Origin: Sporomusa malonica
Lineage (GTDB): Bacteria > Bacillota > Negativicutes > Sporomusales > Sporomusaceae
Direction of reading: 5' to 3'
Length of the DNA: 64,000 bases
NCBI RefSeq assembly: GCF_900176355.1
Contig: NZ_FWXI01000011.1
Coordinates: 1-64,000 of the forward strand
Position numbers and translations under genes: made by a program. This document shows, piece after piece, positions 1 to 8,752 of this stretch. The notes under the pieces were generated by a model. That model ran no database searches and was not told where the DNA came from. It worked only from the letters and a program-made list of their open reading frames with translations. The stretch's first letter is position 1, and each line of letters starts with the position of its first letter.

Positions 1-921
1 GTAAAGTATGGTATTACCCGCGACTACGTACTTGGACTGGAAGTTGTTTTGCCAGACGGCAGCGTAGTCGAAGTGGGCAACAAATTTGACAGTGAGATGG
101 CTGGACCTGACTGGGGGATGCTCCTGGTAGGCTCAGAAGGCACGCTGGGCATTGTGACCAAGGCCTATCTGAGACTGGTTGACAAACCAAGCGCCAAACA
201 AACCCTGCTGGCGATCTTTAACAGCCTTGATGACGCAGCCAACACCGTAAGTGACATGATCGCCTCAGGCACCATCCCGACAACCCTGGAAATCATGGAT
301 AACCAGACCATCCGCGCCGTGGAGGATTACCTTAACGTAGGGCTGCCGGTGAGTGCCGAAGCCATCCTCTTAATTGAGGTCGATGGCAGTGCCGTGGCCA
401 TCGCCAAACAGGCCGAACATGTCATGAAAGTATGTAGAAAATGCGGCGCCACCGAGATCCAGGCAGCCTCAACCCCCGAAGATATCGATAAACTATGGCG
501 CGCCCGCCGGGCCATCTCGCCGGCCTGTGGCAAAATCAACCCCACCAAGATTTCGGAGGATGCCACTGTTCCCCGCAGTCAGATCCCCGAAATGGTTCGC
601 CGCCTGCGCGCGATTGCCAAGAAGTATGACCTAAAGATGGTCATATTTGGTCATGCCGGTGACGGTAACCTTCATCCCAATATTCTAAGCAATAAGCATG
701 ACCATGAAGAGATGGAACGGGTAGAACAAGCGGTAGAAGATCTCTTTAAGGCAGCGTTAGAGCTTGGGGGTACTTTGTCCGGTGAACATGGTATTGGTTA
801 TATGAAAGCGCCGTTCTTGAAATGGGAAACAGGAGAAACCGGTTTTGCTGTTGGACAGAAGCTCAAAAGCGTTGTTGACCAGCAAGGGTTATTAAACCCT
901 GGGAAGCTTTTTAATATATAG
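1..921 (+). CDS. FAD-linked 2-hydroxyacid oxidase, GlcD-like (5' end missing)
   Basis: This is the C-terminal part of an FAD-binding oxidase of the GlcD / D-lactate dehydrogenase / D-2-hydroxyglutarate dehydrogenase family, which oxidises a 2-hydroxyacid to the 2-oxoacid. The frame is open from base 1, so the gene starts upstream of the window; internal start-like codons near base 49 should not be taken as the start. Visible family marks are the end of the FAD-binding domain (SEGTLGIVTKA), the substrate/metal-binding HAGDGNLHP segment and the C-terminal SGEHGIGYMK motif, and the protein ends in the usual NPGKLF. The DASS transporter gene follows after 10 bases, so they are probably one operon. 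The substrate cannot be read from the sequence; the neighbouring transporter and korDABC genes suggest a dicarboxylic hydroxyacid. Confidence 0.88.
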   Translation, partial: VKYGITRDYVLGLEVVLPDGSVVEVGNKFDSEMAGPDWGMLLVGSEGTLGIVTKAYLRLVDKPSAKQTLLAIFNSLDDAANTVSDMIASGTIPTTLEIMDNQTIRAVEDYLNVGLPVSAEAILLIEVDGSAVAIAKQAEHVMKVCRKCGATEIQAASTPEDIDKLWRARRAISPACGKINPTKISEDATVPRSQIPEMVRRLRAIAKKYDLKMVIFGHAGDGNLHPNILSNKHDHEEMERVEQAVEDLFKAALELGGTLSGEHGIGYMKAPFLKWETGETGFAVGQKLKSVVDQQGLLNPGKLFNI

Positions 922-931
922 AGAGGAGTGA

Positions 932-2443
932 ATGACGGTGGCAAAACCAAATTTAACTGTTAACACCAATACCAACGCCAACACTAGTGCTATTGAAGAA
1001 TGGGGCAAAAGATACGGGCTTTTTGCGGCAATTTTTGTTGGACTGGCAATATGGGCAATGCCTACTCCTGAGACCATGAGCCTAACCCAACACAAGCTGT
1101 TGGCGATTTTTGGCGGAGCTGTAGTTGCGTGGATAACTATTGGGATTAACTTTGCTGTAAGCACGTTTTTCGTAGTGACGCTCTTATATTTCTGGGTAGG
1201 AAACCCTGAAGGCAAGGTCGATAAAGTCGGTCAGTTAATTAGAAGCGCCGACTTTGCTGTAGGTGGTTTCGCATCTGCCTCTTTGTGGTTATTGGTTACC
1301 GGCTTTGTGCTTTCCATCGCCATGACCAAATCCGGAGTAGCCAAGAGGCTGGCTCTGCAAATGATGAGGGTGCTGGGACGGACTCCGGCTGGTGCTATCT
1401 ATGCTTCTATGCTGGCCAACTTTATAATCGCTCCCCTGACACCGTCTAACACGGCGCGTACTGCCGCGATGCTGCCTATTGTGGAAGGTATAGCAGAAGC
1501 CTATAAAGCCAAATCTGGCCAGAGTAACTTCGGCAAGGCGCTCATGTTAGCCAGTACCTTTACATCAAATATAACTGGCTCTGCTTTTCTAACCGGAACT
1601 ATCCCTAACCCGGTAGCCATCGGCATGATCGCCGCAGCAGCAGGGGCATCTATCTATACAACATGGAGTTACTGGGCGCTGGCGGCGCTTCCTACCAACA
1701 TTATCATCCTGGCAATTACCGGCTGGCTGCTGCTTAAGCTGTATCCGTCAGAAGTAAAAGCCCTGCCTGGCGGGGTTGAATATATAAAAAAGGAACTTCT
1801 TTCCATGGGGCCGATGTCTGGCCGGGAAAAAAGGGCGATTCTGTACTTTGTTCTAGCTCTTGCTCTTTGGTCAACCGACGCGCTCCATAAGTTTAACTCA
1901 ACTATGGTTGCCTTCTTTGTTTCGATGTTGATTTTTACGCCCCGTATAGGAGTCCTTGACTGGAAAGAGACAGAAAAGTCATTGCCGTGGGAACTTTTTG
2001 TCTACTTTGGTGGTGTGTTGACATTAAGCGATGCCTTAATGAAAACTAAGGCTTTCGAGTGGATTATTAAGGCACTGCTTGGCGTACTCGGACTTAAAAG
2101 TGTAGCCATGATGCCGCTTCTTATCATCTTAATTGGTTTTAGCATATTTAGTCATGTCATCTGGTCGACAACGACAGCCATGACTGGGGTTATGATACCC
2201 ATCTACATTGGTCTGGCAAAAACCCTTGGCTTTGATGTTGTCACCTTTGTTATGCCGTTGGCGATTATGATGGCGTATGCCTTATTCCTTCCTTTTAATA
2301 CCATGGGAAATATCATTATGTTCGGAGCGGGCTACTACACAGTGACAGAACAACTAAAGTCCTCAATTGTGCTAGGCCTGATAATCTGGGGCTTGTGGAT
2401 TGTTACTGCCTTTACCTGGTGGAAATGGATCGGCTTACTATAA
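932..2443 (+). CDS. DASS/SLC13-family carboxylate transporter
   Basis: This 503-residue protein is a polytopic membrane protein of the divalent anion:Na+ symporter (DASS, SLC13/CitT) family, which moves di- and tricarboxylates such as succinate, malate, tartrate or citrate. Family-like segments are SNTARTAAMLPI and SNITGSAFLTGTIPNPVA in the first half, and WSTTTAMTGVMIPI with FNTMGNIIMFGAG in the second. Hydrophobic segments run almost throughout. The start ATG follows a GAGAGGAG ribosome site at 921-928. It lies between a hydroxyacid oxidase and a LarA-like gene, which suggests that it imports the hydroxyacid used by them or exchanges it for an end product such as succinate. A second DASS gene lies at 11401; the two are only distantly alike. 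Confidence 0.9.
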   Translation: MTVAKPNLTVNTNTNANTSAIEEWGKRYGLFAAIFVGLAIWAMPTPETMSLTQHKLLAIFGGAVVAWITIGINFAVSTFFVVTLLYFWVGNPEGKVDKVGQLIRSADFAVGGFASASLWLLVTGFVLSIAMTKSGVAKRLALQMMRVLGRTPAGAIYASMLANFIIAPLTPSNTARTAAMLPIVEGIAEAYKAKSGQSNFGKALMLASTFTSNITGSAFLTGTIPNPVAIGMIAAAAGASIYTTWSYWALAALPTNIIILAITGWLLLKLYPSEVKALPGGVEYIKKELLSMGPMSGREKRAILYFVLALALWSTDALHKFNSTMVAFFVSMLIFTPRIGVLDWKETEKSLPWELFVYFGGVLTLSDALMKTKAFEWIIKALLGVLGLKSVAMMPLLIILIGFSIFSHVIWSTTTAMTGVMIPIYIGLAKTLGFDVVTFVMPLAIMMAYALFLPFNTMGNIIMFGAGYYTVTEQLKSSIVLGLIIWGLWIVTAFTWWKWIGLL

Positions 2444-2480
2444 GCAGATAAACTTAGAAAAATGAGGGGGAGGACGACTT

Positions 2481-3734
2481 ATGGCTTTTCCCAAGCTGGT
2501 TCAAATACGGCAGACCTTTTCCAGACCGCTTGTTGATGATGTGCCTGGAGCGGTTCTTGATGAACTTGAGAGACTGAAGATAGCCAACCAGTTGGCCGGA
2601 AAACGAATAGGTATTACTGCCGGGAGCCGCGGTATCCAGAATATCGTAACAATACTCCGGTATATTGCTCAATACGTTAAGCAACATGGGGGAGAGCCCT
2701 TCCTGCTGGCTGCCATGGGCAGTCATGGGGGAGGAACTGAGGCAGGACAAAAGGAGGTGCTGGACAGTCTGGGGCTTACCAAAGAAGCTATCGGTGCCCA
2801 AGTGCTAACGTGTGCTGAGAGCGAGATTATCGGACATACCCGGGATGGTATCCCCACCTTCATTTTGCAGTCGGCGCTCAGCCTTGACGGAATTTTAGTG
2901 GTTAACCGGGTAAAAACCCATACCTCATTTAAAGGTAAGGTCGAGAGCGGTCTGGTTAAAAAACTGGTTGTAGGGCTGGGAGGACCACAAGGGGCTCAAC
3001 AGTTTCATGGATTTGGTAGTGAGGAACTGTCTCGGCTGCTCATAGAGATTGGCGAGGTTATTTTGGAGAAACTTCCTATCGTTGGTGGGATCGCAATAAT
3101 AGAGAATGCGTATGAGGAAACTGCGCTCATTAAGGGTGTAACAAAAGCAGAGTTAATCCAGGCGGAAAGTCAGTTATTGCTATATTCTAAGTCGCTGATG
3201 CCTTCGCTTCCTATCGATGACATTGACGTGTTGATCATCGGCGAAATGGGTAAGAATTTCAGTGGTACAGGTATTGATACTAATATTATCGGCCGGACGC
3301 GCATTCAGGGGGTTCCCGAGCCTTTACGTCCGGCTGTAAAACGGATTGTCGTACTGGATTTGTCTGAGGAATCCCATGGCAACGCAACTGGAATCGGATT
3401 AGCGGACTTTGTGACTCAGCGACTAGTTGACAAGATGGACCGTCAGGCAAGCTATCTTAATTGCCTGACAAGCACGTTTGTCATACGGGCAGCGATTCCC
3501 ATTCACTACGAAGATGACCAAAAGCTTCTTGAAGCGGTGCAGTATAGTCTAAGCAGTATACCAGCGGAGAAATTGCGGGTCGTAGTCATCCCCAATACGC
3601 TGTTTTTGACAGAATGCCTGGTGTCGGAAGGGATAGCTGCGGAATTATCCTCCCGGGATGGAATCAATATAGCCGGAGAAGCAGGAGACTTAGCATTCGA
3701 CCCGCAGAACCGACTGCTGTTAAAATTTCATTAA
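2481..3734 (+). CDS. LarA-like (lactate racemase N-domain) protein
   Basis: This 417-residue soluble protein resembles the lactate racemase domain family (Lar_N, formerly DUF2088), whose best-known member LarA is a nickel-pincer 2-hydroxyacid racemase. Conserved-looking segments are ITAGSRGI (about 45-52), AAMGSHGGGTEAGQ (77-90), VNRVKTHTSFKGKVESGL (141-158) and VVGLGG (163-168). Histidines 82, 147 and 176 and lysines 145 and 151 are candidates for active-site residues, but their match to LarA's catalytic set is not certain. No larB, larC or larE cofactor genes are in the window. It sits between the DASS transporter and korDABC, with a GGGGGAGG ribosome site before the ATG. Inference: racemisation or epimerisation of the imported hydroxyacid so that a stereospecific oxidase can use both forms. 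Confidence 0.65.
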   Translation: MAFPKLVQIRQTFSRPLVDDVPGAVLDELERLKIANQLAGKRIGITAGSRGIQNIVTILRYIAQYVKQHGGEPFLLAAMGSHGGGTEAGQKEVLDSLGLTKEAIGAQVLTCAESEIIGHTRDGIPTFILQSALSLDGILVVNRVKTHTSFKGKVESGLVKKLVVGLGGPQGAQQFHGFGSEELSRLLIEIGEVILEKLPIVGGIAIIENAYEETALIKGVTKAELIQAESQLLLYSKSLMPSLPIDDIDVLIIGEMGKNFSGTGIDTNIIGRTRIQGVPEPLRPAVKRIVVLDLSEESHGNATGIGLADFVTQRLVDKMDRQASYLNCLTSTFVIRAAIPIHYEDDQKLLEAVQYSLSSIPAEKLRVVVIPNTLFLTECLVSEGIAAELSSRDGINIAGEAGDLAFDPQNRLLLKFH

Positions 3735-3776
3735 TCCTTTAGACAGGAGCTACAAACAATCAGAGGAGGAAAGAGC

Positions 3777-3962
3777 ATGCTAAAAACCAAGCCCGCGTTT
3801 TGTAAAGGCTGTGGAATATGTGTAGAGTTTTGTCCCAAAAAGGTATTGAAGCTTGATGAGTTTGCTAAGATTGAGGTTGCCAATGAGGAAGATTGCGTAG
3901 CTTGTGGGCAATGTGAACTCAGGTGTCCTGACTATGCAATCTTTGTAACTGCAGATAAGTAA
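3777..3962 (+). CDS. korD: 2-oxoacid:ferredoxin oxidoreductase, ferredoxin-like delta subunit
   Basis: This 61-residue protein carries two [4Fe-4S] clusters: Cys9, Cys12, Cys15 and Cys19 form the first CxxCxxCxxxCP motif, and Cys40, Cys43, Cys46 and Cys50 the second. It is the electron-transfer subunit of the four-subunit oxidoreductase whose other subunits follow at once (korA, korB, korC). The length is normal for a separate delta subunit. Electrons from oxoacid oxidation would pass through it to ferredoxin. A GAGGAAAG-type ribosome site precedes the ATG, and the gap to korA is 29 bases, so they should be cotranscribed. Confidence 0.9.
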   Translation: MLKTKPAFCKGCGICVEFCPKKVLKLDEFAKIEVANEEDCVACGQCELRCPDYAIFVTADK

Positions 3963-3991
3963 TAAGTTATAACGAACGGAGGTATGTATTC

Positions 3992-5128
3992 ATGGCAAAA
4001 GCAGTACTCATGCAGGGAAATCATGCTTGTGCAGAAGGCGCGCTTGCCGCCGGAGCCAGATTTTTTGCCGGCTATCCGATAACACCGTCCACCGAGGTTG
4101 CCGAGCTATTGGCTAAACGTTTGCCGCAGGTCGGCGGAACTTTTGTCCAAATGGAAGATGAGATTGCCGGGATGGCAGCAACAATCGGCGGGGCATTGAC
4201 AGGCGTTAAGTCCTTGACGGCAACAAGCGGCCCCGGTTTTTCTCTTAAGCAGGAACTAATCGGTTATGCGTCTATGGCCGAGGTTCCTTGTGTTATAGTA
4301 AACGTTCAGCGGGTTGGCCCCAGCACTGGTCAGCCAACATCTCCGGCCCAGGCCGATATCATGCAAGCCCGGTGGGGGTCGCACGGCGACCGGGGCGTTA
4401 TCGCGCTTAGCCCTGCCAGTGTGCCTGAATGTTACACGCTAACGGTAGAGGCGTTTAATCTTGCTGAGCAATATCGCACTCCGGTGGTGCTTCTTCTTGA
4501 TGAGATTATTGGTCATATGCGGGAAAAAATCGAAATTCCTGATCAGGCAAGCCTGAAGATTGTTAATCGTAAGAAACCGGGGCTGCCGCCTGGGGAGTTT
4601 CTCCCTTACAAGCCGGATGCTGACGGTGTTCCCCCTATGCCAGCTTACGGAGATGGTTACCGGTTTCATGTTACCGGCCTGGCGCACGATTATACTGGTT
4701 TTCCTAGCGGCGCAAATAGTACATCCCATGAATTGATCGCCAGACTGCACACTAAAATCACAGATCATATTGATGATATTGTTACATTTGAGGAACAGTG
4801 TATCGACGATGCCGAGGTTGCGGTTATCGCGTTCGGCGGTACAGCCCGTACAGCCTATGCTGCCATAGAAATGGCGCGTCAGCAGGGAATAAAGGCAGGT
4901 TTGTTCCGGCCAATTACAATCTGGCCGTCGCCGGAAAAACAGATTAAGGCATTAGCTAAAATAGCTAAAACAATCATTGTGGCAGAACTCAATTACGGAC
5001 AATATGTGGATGAAGTTGAGCGTATTGTTGCCGGACAGGCTAACGTTGTGTCACTGGCCAAGTGGAATAATGACCCGATTACGCCTCAGGAAATGTTAGC
5101 AGCCATCAAAGAAGCAAATGCGAAGTAA
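3992..5128 (+). CDS. korA: 2-oxoglutarate (2-oxoacid):ferredoxin oxidoreductase alpha subunit
   Basis: This 378-residue protein is the pyrimidine-binding (alpha) subunit of a 2-oxoacid:ferredoxin oxidoreductase, of the KorA/VorB type. Family marks are GYPITPSTE near residue 29, MEDEIAGM near 53, TSGPGFSLKQE near 78 and the C-terminal transketolase-like domain (FRPITIWP). The enzyme decarboxylates a 2-oxoacid with coenzyme A to give acyl-CoA, CO2 and reduced ferredoxin. The order delta-alpha-beta-gamma matches known kor operons. Whether the substrate is 2-oxoglutarate or a branched-chain oxoacid cannot be settled from the sequence; the CoA-transferase at 12820 is of the succinyl-CoA type, which favours 2-oxoglutarate. 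Confidence 0.9.
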   Translation: MAKAVLMQGNHACAEGALAAGARFFAGYPITPSTEVAELLAKRLPQVGGTFVQMEDEIAGMAATIGGALTGVKSLTATSGPGFSLKQELIGYASMAEVPCVIVNVQRVGPSTGQPTSPAQADIMQARWGSHGDRGVIALSPASVPECYTLTVEAFNLAEQYRTPVVLLLDEIIGHMREKIEIPDQASLKIVNRKKPGLPPGEFLPYKPDADGVPPMPAYGDGYRFHVTGLAHDYTGFPSGANSTSHELIARLHTKITDHIDDIVTFEEQCIDDAEVAVIAFGGTARTAYAAIEMARQQGIKAGLFRPITIWPSPEKQIKALAKIAKTIIVAELNYGQYVDEVERIVAGQANVVSLAKWNNDPITPQEMLAAIKEANAK

Positions 5129-5153
5129 CCCAACTAAGGAGGAGGGAACAACC

Positions 5154-5972
5154 ATGGAACAATTACTTGAAAAATACTTTCGCCCCAAGTTGCCGCATAT
5201 CTGGTGTCCCGGTTGCGGGAACGGTATTGTCACAGCAGCTATTGTTCGGGCTATTGATAAGCTGGGTCTTGATCAGGATAAGACGACAATCGTATCTGGA
5301 ATCGGCTGTTCGTCACGGGCTCCCGGATATTTGCACTTTGATACGTTACACACCACTCATGGCCGCGCCCTGCCGTTTGCTACCGGGATTAAGCTGACTA
5401 AGCCTAACCACAAGGTCATCGTTATAACGGGTGATGGCGATGCAACAGCTATTGGTGGCAATCATTTCATTCACGCCGCCCGGCGTAATATTGATCTTAC
5501 AGTTATTGTATTTAATAACAATATCTACGGTATGACTGGCGGCCAATATTCGCCCTTAACCCCGCAAATGGCCAAAGCAACCACCGCGCCTTATGGTAAT
5601 ATAGACCGTGCTTTCGACCTAGGTGAGCTAGCTAAAGGAGCGGGTGCGACTTTTGTTGCCCGGTCTACCACCTATCATGCCAAACAACTTTCAGAGCTTG
5701 TGGCCAAAGCCATCACACATGAGGGCTTTGCCGTGGTAGAAGCCCTGACAGGCTGTCCCATTTCCTTCGGCAGACAAAATAAACTGAGCAAGCCTGCCGC
5801 TCTTTTGGCCTGGCAGCGGGATAATACTGTGCCGGTGGAAGCGGCAGCCAAGCTTAAGCCCGAACAATTGGCCGGGAAAATCCAAATAGGCGTGTTACAC
5901 CAGGAAACTGCACCCGAATATACTGTAGAATACGGCAAGGTAATTAAACAAGCGATGGGAGGGTGTTGTTAG
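5154..5972 (+). CDS. korB: 2-oxoglutarate (2-oxoacid):ferredoxin oxidoreductase beta subunit
   Basis: The beta subunit binds thiamine diphosphate. The 272-residue protein shows WCPGCGNG (about 18-25), GIGCSSR near 47 and the ThDP/Mg motif GDGDATAIGGNH near 92, followed by NNNIYGMTGGQ. I chose the ATG at 5154 because an AAGGAGGAGGG ribosome site lies just upstream (5137-5147); an upstream in-frame ATG at 5118 overlaps the end of korA and has no such site. It is followed by korC after one base, so the operon is tightly coupled. Confidence 0.92.
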   Translation: MEQLLEKYFRPKLPHIWCPGCGNGIVTAAIVRAIDKLGLDQDKTTIVSGIGCSSRAPGYLHFDTLHTTHGRALPFATGIKLTKPNHKVIVITGDGDATAIGGNHFIHAARRNIDLTVIVFNNNIYGMTGGQYSPLTPQMAKATTAPYGNIDRAFDLGELAKGAGATFVARSTTYHAKQLSELVAKAITHEGFAVVEALTGCPISFGRQNKLSKPAALLAWQRDNTVPVEAAAKLKPEQLAGKIQIGVLHQETAPEYTVEYGKVIKQAMGGCC

Positions 5973-5973
5973 T

Positions 5974-6495
5974 ATGATGGAAGTCAGATTAAGCGGCTCA
6001 GGGGGACAAGGATTAATCCTGGCCGGCATCATCCTCGCCGAGGCGGCAATTGCGGACGGAAGAGACGCGGTGCAGTCTCAGTCTTATGGGCCTGAGGCCC
6101 GTGGCGGTTCCAGTAAGTCGGAGGTTATTATCAGTACAGAACCCATCCATTATCCCAAAGTAACTGCTCCTGACCTTCTTCTTGCCATGACCCAGGAATC
6201 GCTCAATAAATACGGCACTGACTTAAAAGAAGAGGGAATATTAGTTGTTGACACCAACTTTGTCAGAGAAGTGCCGGATAAATATAAAAATGTGCATGCT
6301 GTTCCTATCACCCAATTGGCAAAAGAGAAATGCGGACGTGAATTGTTCGCAAACATCGTCGCTTTAGGGACCATTACCAAACTTACAGGCTCTGTCAGCT
6401 TTGATGCCTTAGAAAAAGCTGTTCTTGCCCGTGTGCCCAAAGGCACTGAGGATATGAACAAGTTAGCTTTGCAGATAGGCTATCAGGCCGTTTAA
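5974..6495 (+). CDS. korC: 2-oxoglutarate (2-oxoacid):ferredoxin oxidoreductase gamma subunit
   Basis: This 173-residue protein is the gamma subunit, a Rossmann-like domain that completes the oxidoreductase. It opens with the typical VRLSGSGGQGLILAG and contains SYGPEARGGSSKSEVIIS near residues 35-52. The gene begins one base after the korB stop, with GGGAGGG upstream as ribosome site, so translation is probably coupled. It is the last gene before a long hairpin at 6511-6551. Confidence 0.92.
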   Translation: MMEVRLSGSGGQGLILAGIILAEAAIADGRDAVQSQSYGPEARGGSSKSEVIISTEPIHYPKVTAPDLLLAMTQESLNKYGTDLKEEGILVVDTNFVREVPDKYKNVHAVPITQLAKEKCGRELFANIVALGTITKLTGSVSFDALEKAVLARVPKGTEDMNKLALQIGYQAV

Positions 6496-6510
6496 GCAAG
6501 CGATAACTAT

Positions 6511-6551
6511 AATAACAACCTCTGGCGTTCAGACCGCTAGAGGTTGTTATT
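6511..6551 (+). terminator. Long hairpin after korC
   Basis: A 17-base-pair stem (with one G-U pair) closes a 7-base loop: AATAACAACCTCTGGCG at 6511-6527 pairs with 6535-6551. It follows the last kor gene by 15 bases and precedes the chemoreceptor gene. No clear T-run follows on the plus strand, so it may act as a weak terminator or mRNA 3' end stabiliser. Confidence 0.6.
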
Positions 6552-6627
6552 CACATTATAAAATTTAGATAATCTAGTCTTTTTTAGAATTATATACTAT
6601 GAATTTTCATTTATTGGGGGCTGGGAG

Positions 6628-8598
6628 ATGAAAATCAAGGCAAAACTGACAGTGATGATTTGCGGGCTCCTGGTATTATCATTAGGGATTTTAGGCGCTA
6701 TCAATTATTGGCAAGCTTACAAGCTAATTACCAGTGATGCAGAACAAGAACTTGCGGCAAGTGCAGCCTTAGCAGCAAGCGAGGTGGGGTTGTGGTTTGA
6801 AGCGCGAAAAGCCGAAACATTAACTCTGGCTAATTCACCAATTTTACAGGAGGATCGCGCTACTGCCATAGCTTATCTTACCGAGGAGGGTAAAAAAAAT
6901 AAGATATATTCGCGGTTCTTTATCGTTGATGATCAAGGAAACGCGGCTTATACCAATGGATCATCCGCCAACCTAAGCGATCGGGAGTTTTATCAAAAGG
7001 TTATGGCCAGTGGAGCAGCTTTTATCGCCGATCCGGTTGTCTCTAAAGTTGACGGAAAGATGGTAGTAGTAATTGCCGTCCCGCTGCAAAAAGATGGTAA
7101 GACTATAGGTATGCTAGGCGGCACGGTGACGGTGGATGACCTTATAAAGAAGGTTGTAGCATTTAAAACAGGTGTGACCGGACATGCTTATGTCATCCAA
7201 GGAAGCGGGTTGGTGATTATGCATCCTGACAAAGAGCTTGTCATGAAAGCCAACTTGCTAACCGGCCAAGATGTGGACACTAAACTGCGAGCCCTTACTG
7301 AGCGGATGATCGGAGGAGAGAAAGGCACTGCTCAATATACCTTCCAGGGGATAGCTAAATATTTGGCGTACGCGCCTGTAACTGGTACATCATGGAGTTT
7401 AGCAGTAAATATCCCTGTGACAGAGGTATTATCAAAACTTGATTCATTTAAATTAGGTTTTTTCACAACTTTGGGTATTGTACTGATCTTAGCCAGCGCG
7501 ATTAGTTTTCTTTTCTCCCGGACCCTTGCAAAGCCGCTGCAGAACCTTAGCGCAATGGCGGAGAGCATTGCCAGGGGTGATCTGGACATTCCGGAGGCCC
7601 GGGTGAATTCAAAAGACGAGCTTGGGATGTTGGCTGCTGCTTTTAATACTATGACTGCCAATACCAGAAGTATAATCAGACAGGTAATGCAGTCTGCCGA
7701 GCAGGTAGCCGCCGCTTCAGAACAACTGACAGCCAGCGCTGAGCAGTCGGCAGACGCGGCAGCCCATGTGGCCGGGGTAATCGGCGAGGTTACTCTTGAT
7801 ACGGGAAATCAGCGTAAGGATCTGAAAGATACCGCTACTGTAGTGGAGGAACTTTCTGAACAAATCCGGGAAGTCGCCGGTGGAGCCCAGGCAGCAGCCT
7901 CTCTGGCCGAGCAAACATCTGTCAAAATTGTAACAGGGCGGCAGGCTGTGGAGCAGACTGTGAACCAAATGAACAGTATCGAGAAAGCTACTGCAAGCGT
8001 ACAGCAAGCCATCGAACGACTGGCTGCCAGTTCTGCTCAGATTGGCGAAATCGTCAATGTGATTGCCAGCATTGCCGGTCAGACCAACCTCTTGGCTTTA
8101 AATGCTGCCATCGAGGCTGCGCGGGCTGGTGAGCAAGGGCGGGGATTTGCCGTTGTTGCCGACGAGGTGCGAAAACTTGCTGAACAGACGCAGGAAGCAG
8201 CAAAGCAAATTACCAGTCTTATCGGGGAAAACCATTCGAATAGTACTAACGCTGTAGCCCTCATGAATGCGGGAACCAGTGACGTCCAACAAGGGATTAC
8301 GCTTGTTAACAACGCGGGGAATTCGTTTGGTGAGATTGCTCTACTTGTCAGCAAAGTCTCTGATCAGGTCAGGGATATGTCATCTTCAATCAGAGAAATG
8401 GCTAACGGCAGTGCTCAAATTGTTACTAAGGTGCGGGTCGTTGAACAGGCAGGCAACCGCGTGGACGAACGGACTCAGACTGTATCTGCCGCTACCCAGG
8501 AACAGTCAGCCACCATGGAGGAGATCGCTTCGTCAAGTCATAACCTGGCTCGTCTGTCAGAAGAACTGCATAATGCGGTGAATTCATTTAGATTGTGA
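6628..8598 (+). CDS. Methyl-accepting chemotaxis protein with periplasmic Cache sensor
   Basis: This 656-residue transmembrane chemoreceptor has a first membrane segment at about 7-28 and a double Cache-type ligand domain at about 35-270 ([31 protein letters not shown]). A second membrane segment at about 275-297 and a HAMP domain near 300-350 follow. The signalling domain has the highly conserved hairpin tip ([31 protein letters not shown], near 490-520). It would send ligand occupancy to CheA/CheW; no che genes are in the window. Its place between korDABC and the LytS-like sensor suggests it may sense the carboxylates handled nearby, but no ligand can be read from the sequence. The C-terminus (NSFRL) shows no CheR-tethering pentapeptide. 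Confidence 0.93.
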   Translation: MKIKAKLTVMICGLLVLSLGILGAINYWQAYKLITSDAEQELAASAALAASEVGLWFEARKAETLTLANSPILQEDRATAIAYLTEEGKKNKIYSRFFIVDDQGNAAYTNGSSANLSDREFYQKVMASGAAFIADPVVSKVDGKMVVVIAVPLQKDGKTIGMLGGTVTVDDLIKKVVAFKTGVTGHAYVIQGSGLVIMHPDKELVMKANLLTGQDVDTKLRALTERMIGGEKGTAQYTFQGIAKYLAYAPVTGTSWSLAVNIPVTEVLSKLDSFKLGFFTTLGIVLILASAISFLFSRTLAKPLQNLSAMAESIARGDLDIPEARVNSKDELGMLAAAFNTMTANTRSIIRQVMQSAEQVAAASEQLTASAEQSADAAAHVAGVIGEVTLDTGNQRKDLKDTATVVEELSEQIREVAGGAQAAASLAEQTSVKIVTGRQAVEQTVNQMNSIEKATASVQQAIERLAASSAQIGEIVNVIASIAGQTNLLALNAAIEAARAGEQGRGFAVVADEVRKLAEQTQEAAKQITSLIGENHSNSTNAVALMNAGTSDVQQGITLVNNAGNSFGEIALLVSKVSDQVRDMSSSIREMANGSAQIVTKVRVVEQAGNRVDERTQTVSAATQEQSATMEEIASSSHNLARLSEELHNAVNSFRL

Positions 8599-8752
8599 TT
8601 TACGCGAACCAGCTTAATAAAGTCAGCTTTTCAGTGGTCTAAAAAAGGTGTTTGTGTCATGTTTTATGAAGTTGGCAGCGATTCGTACGAGAGAGTTGAT
8701 TTTGTGTGATACAATGAAAAAAGAATACTTATCTCGTTTCGGAGGTAGCACT

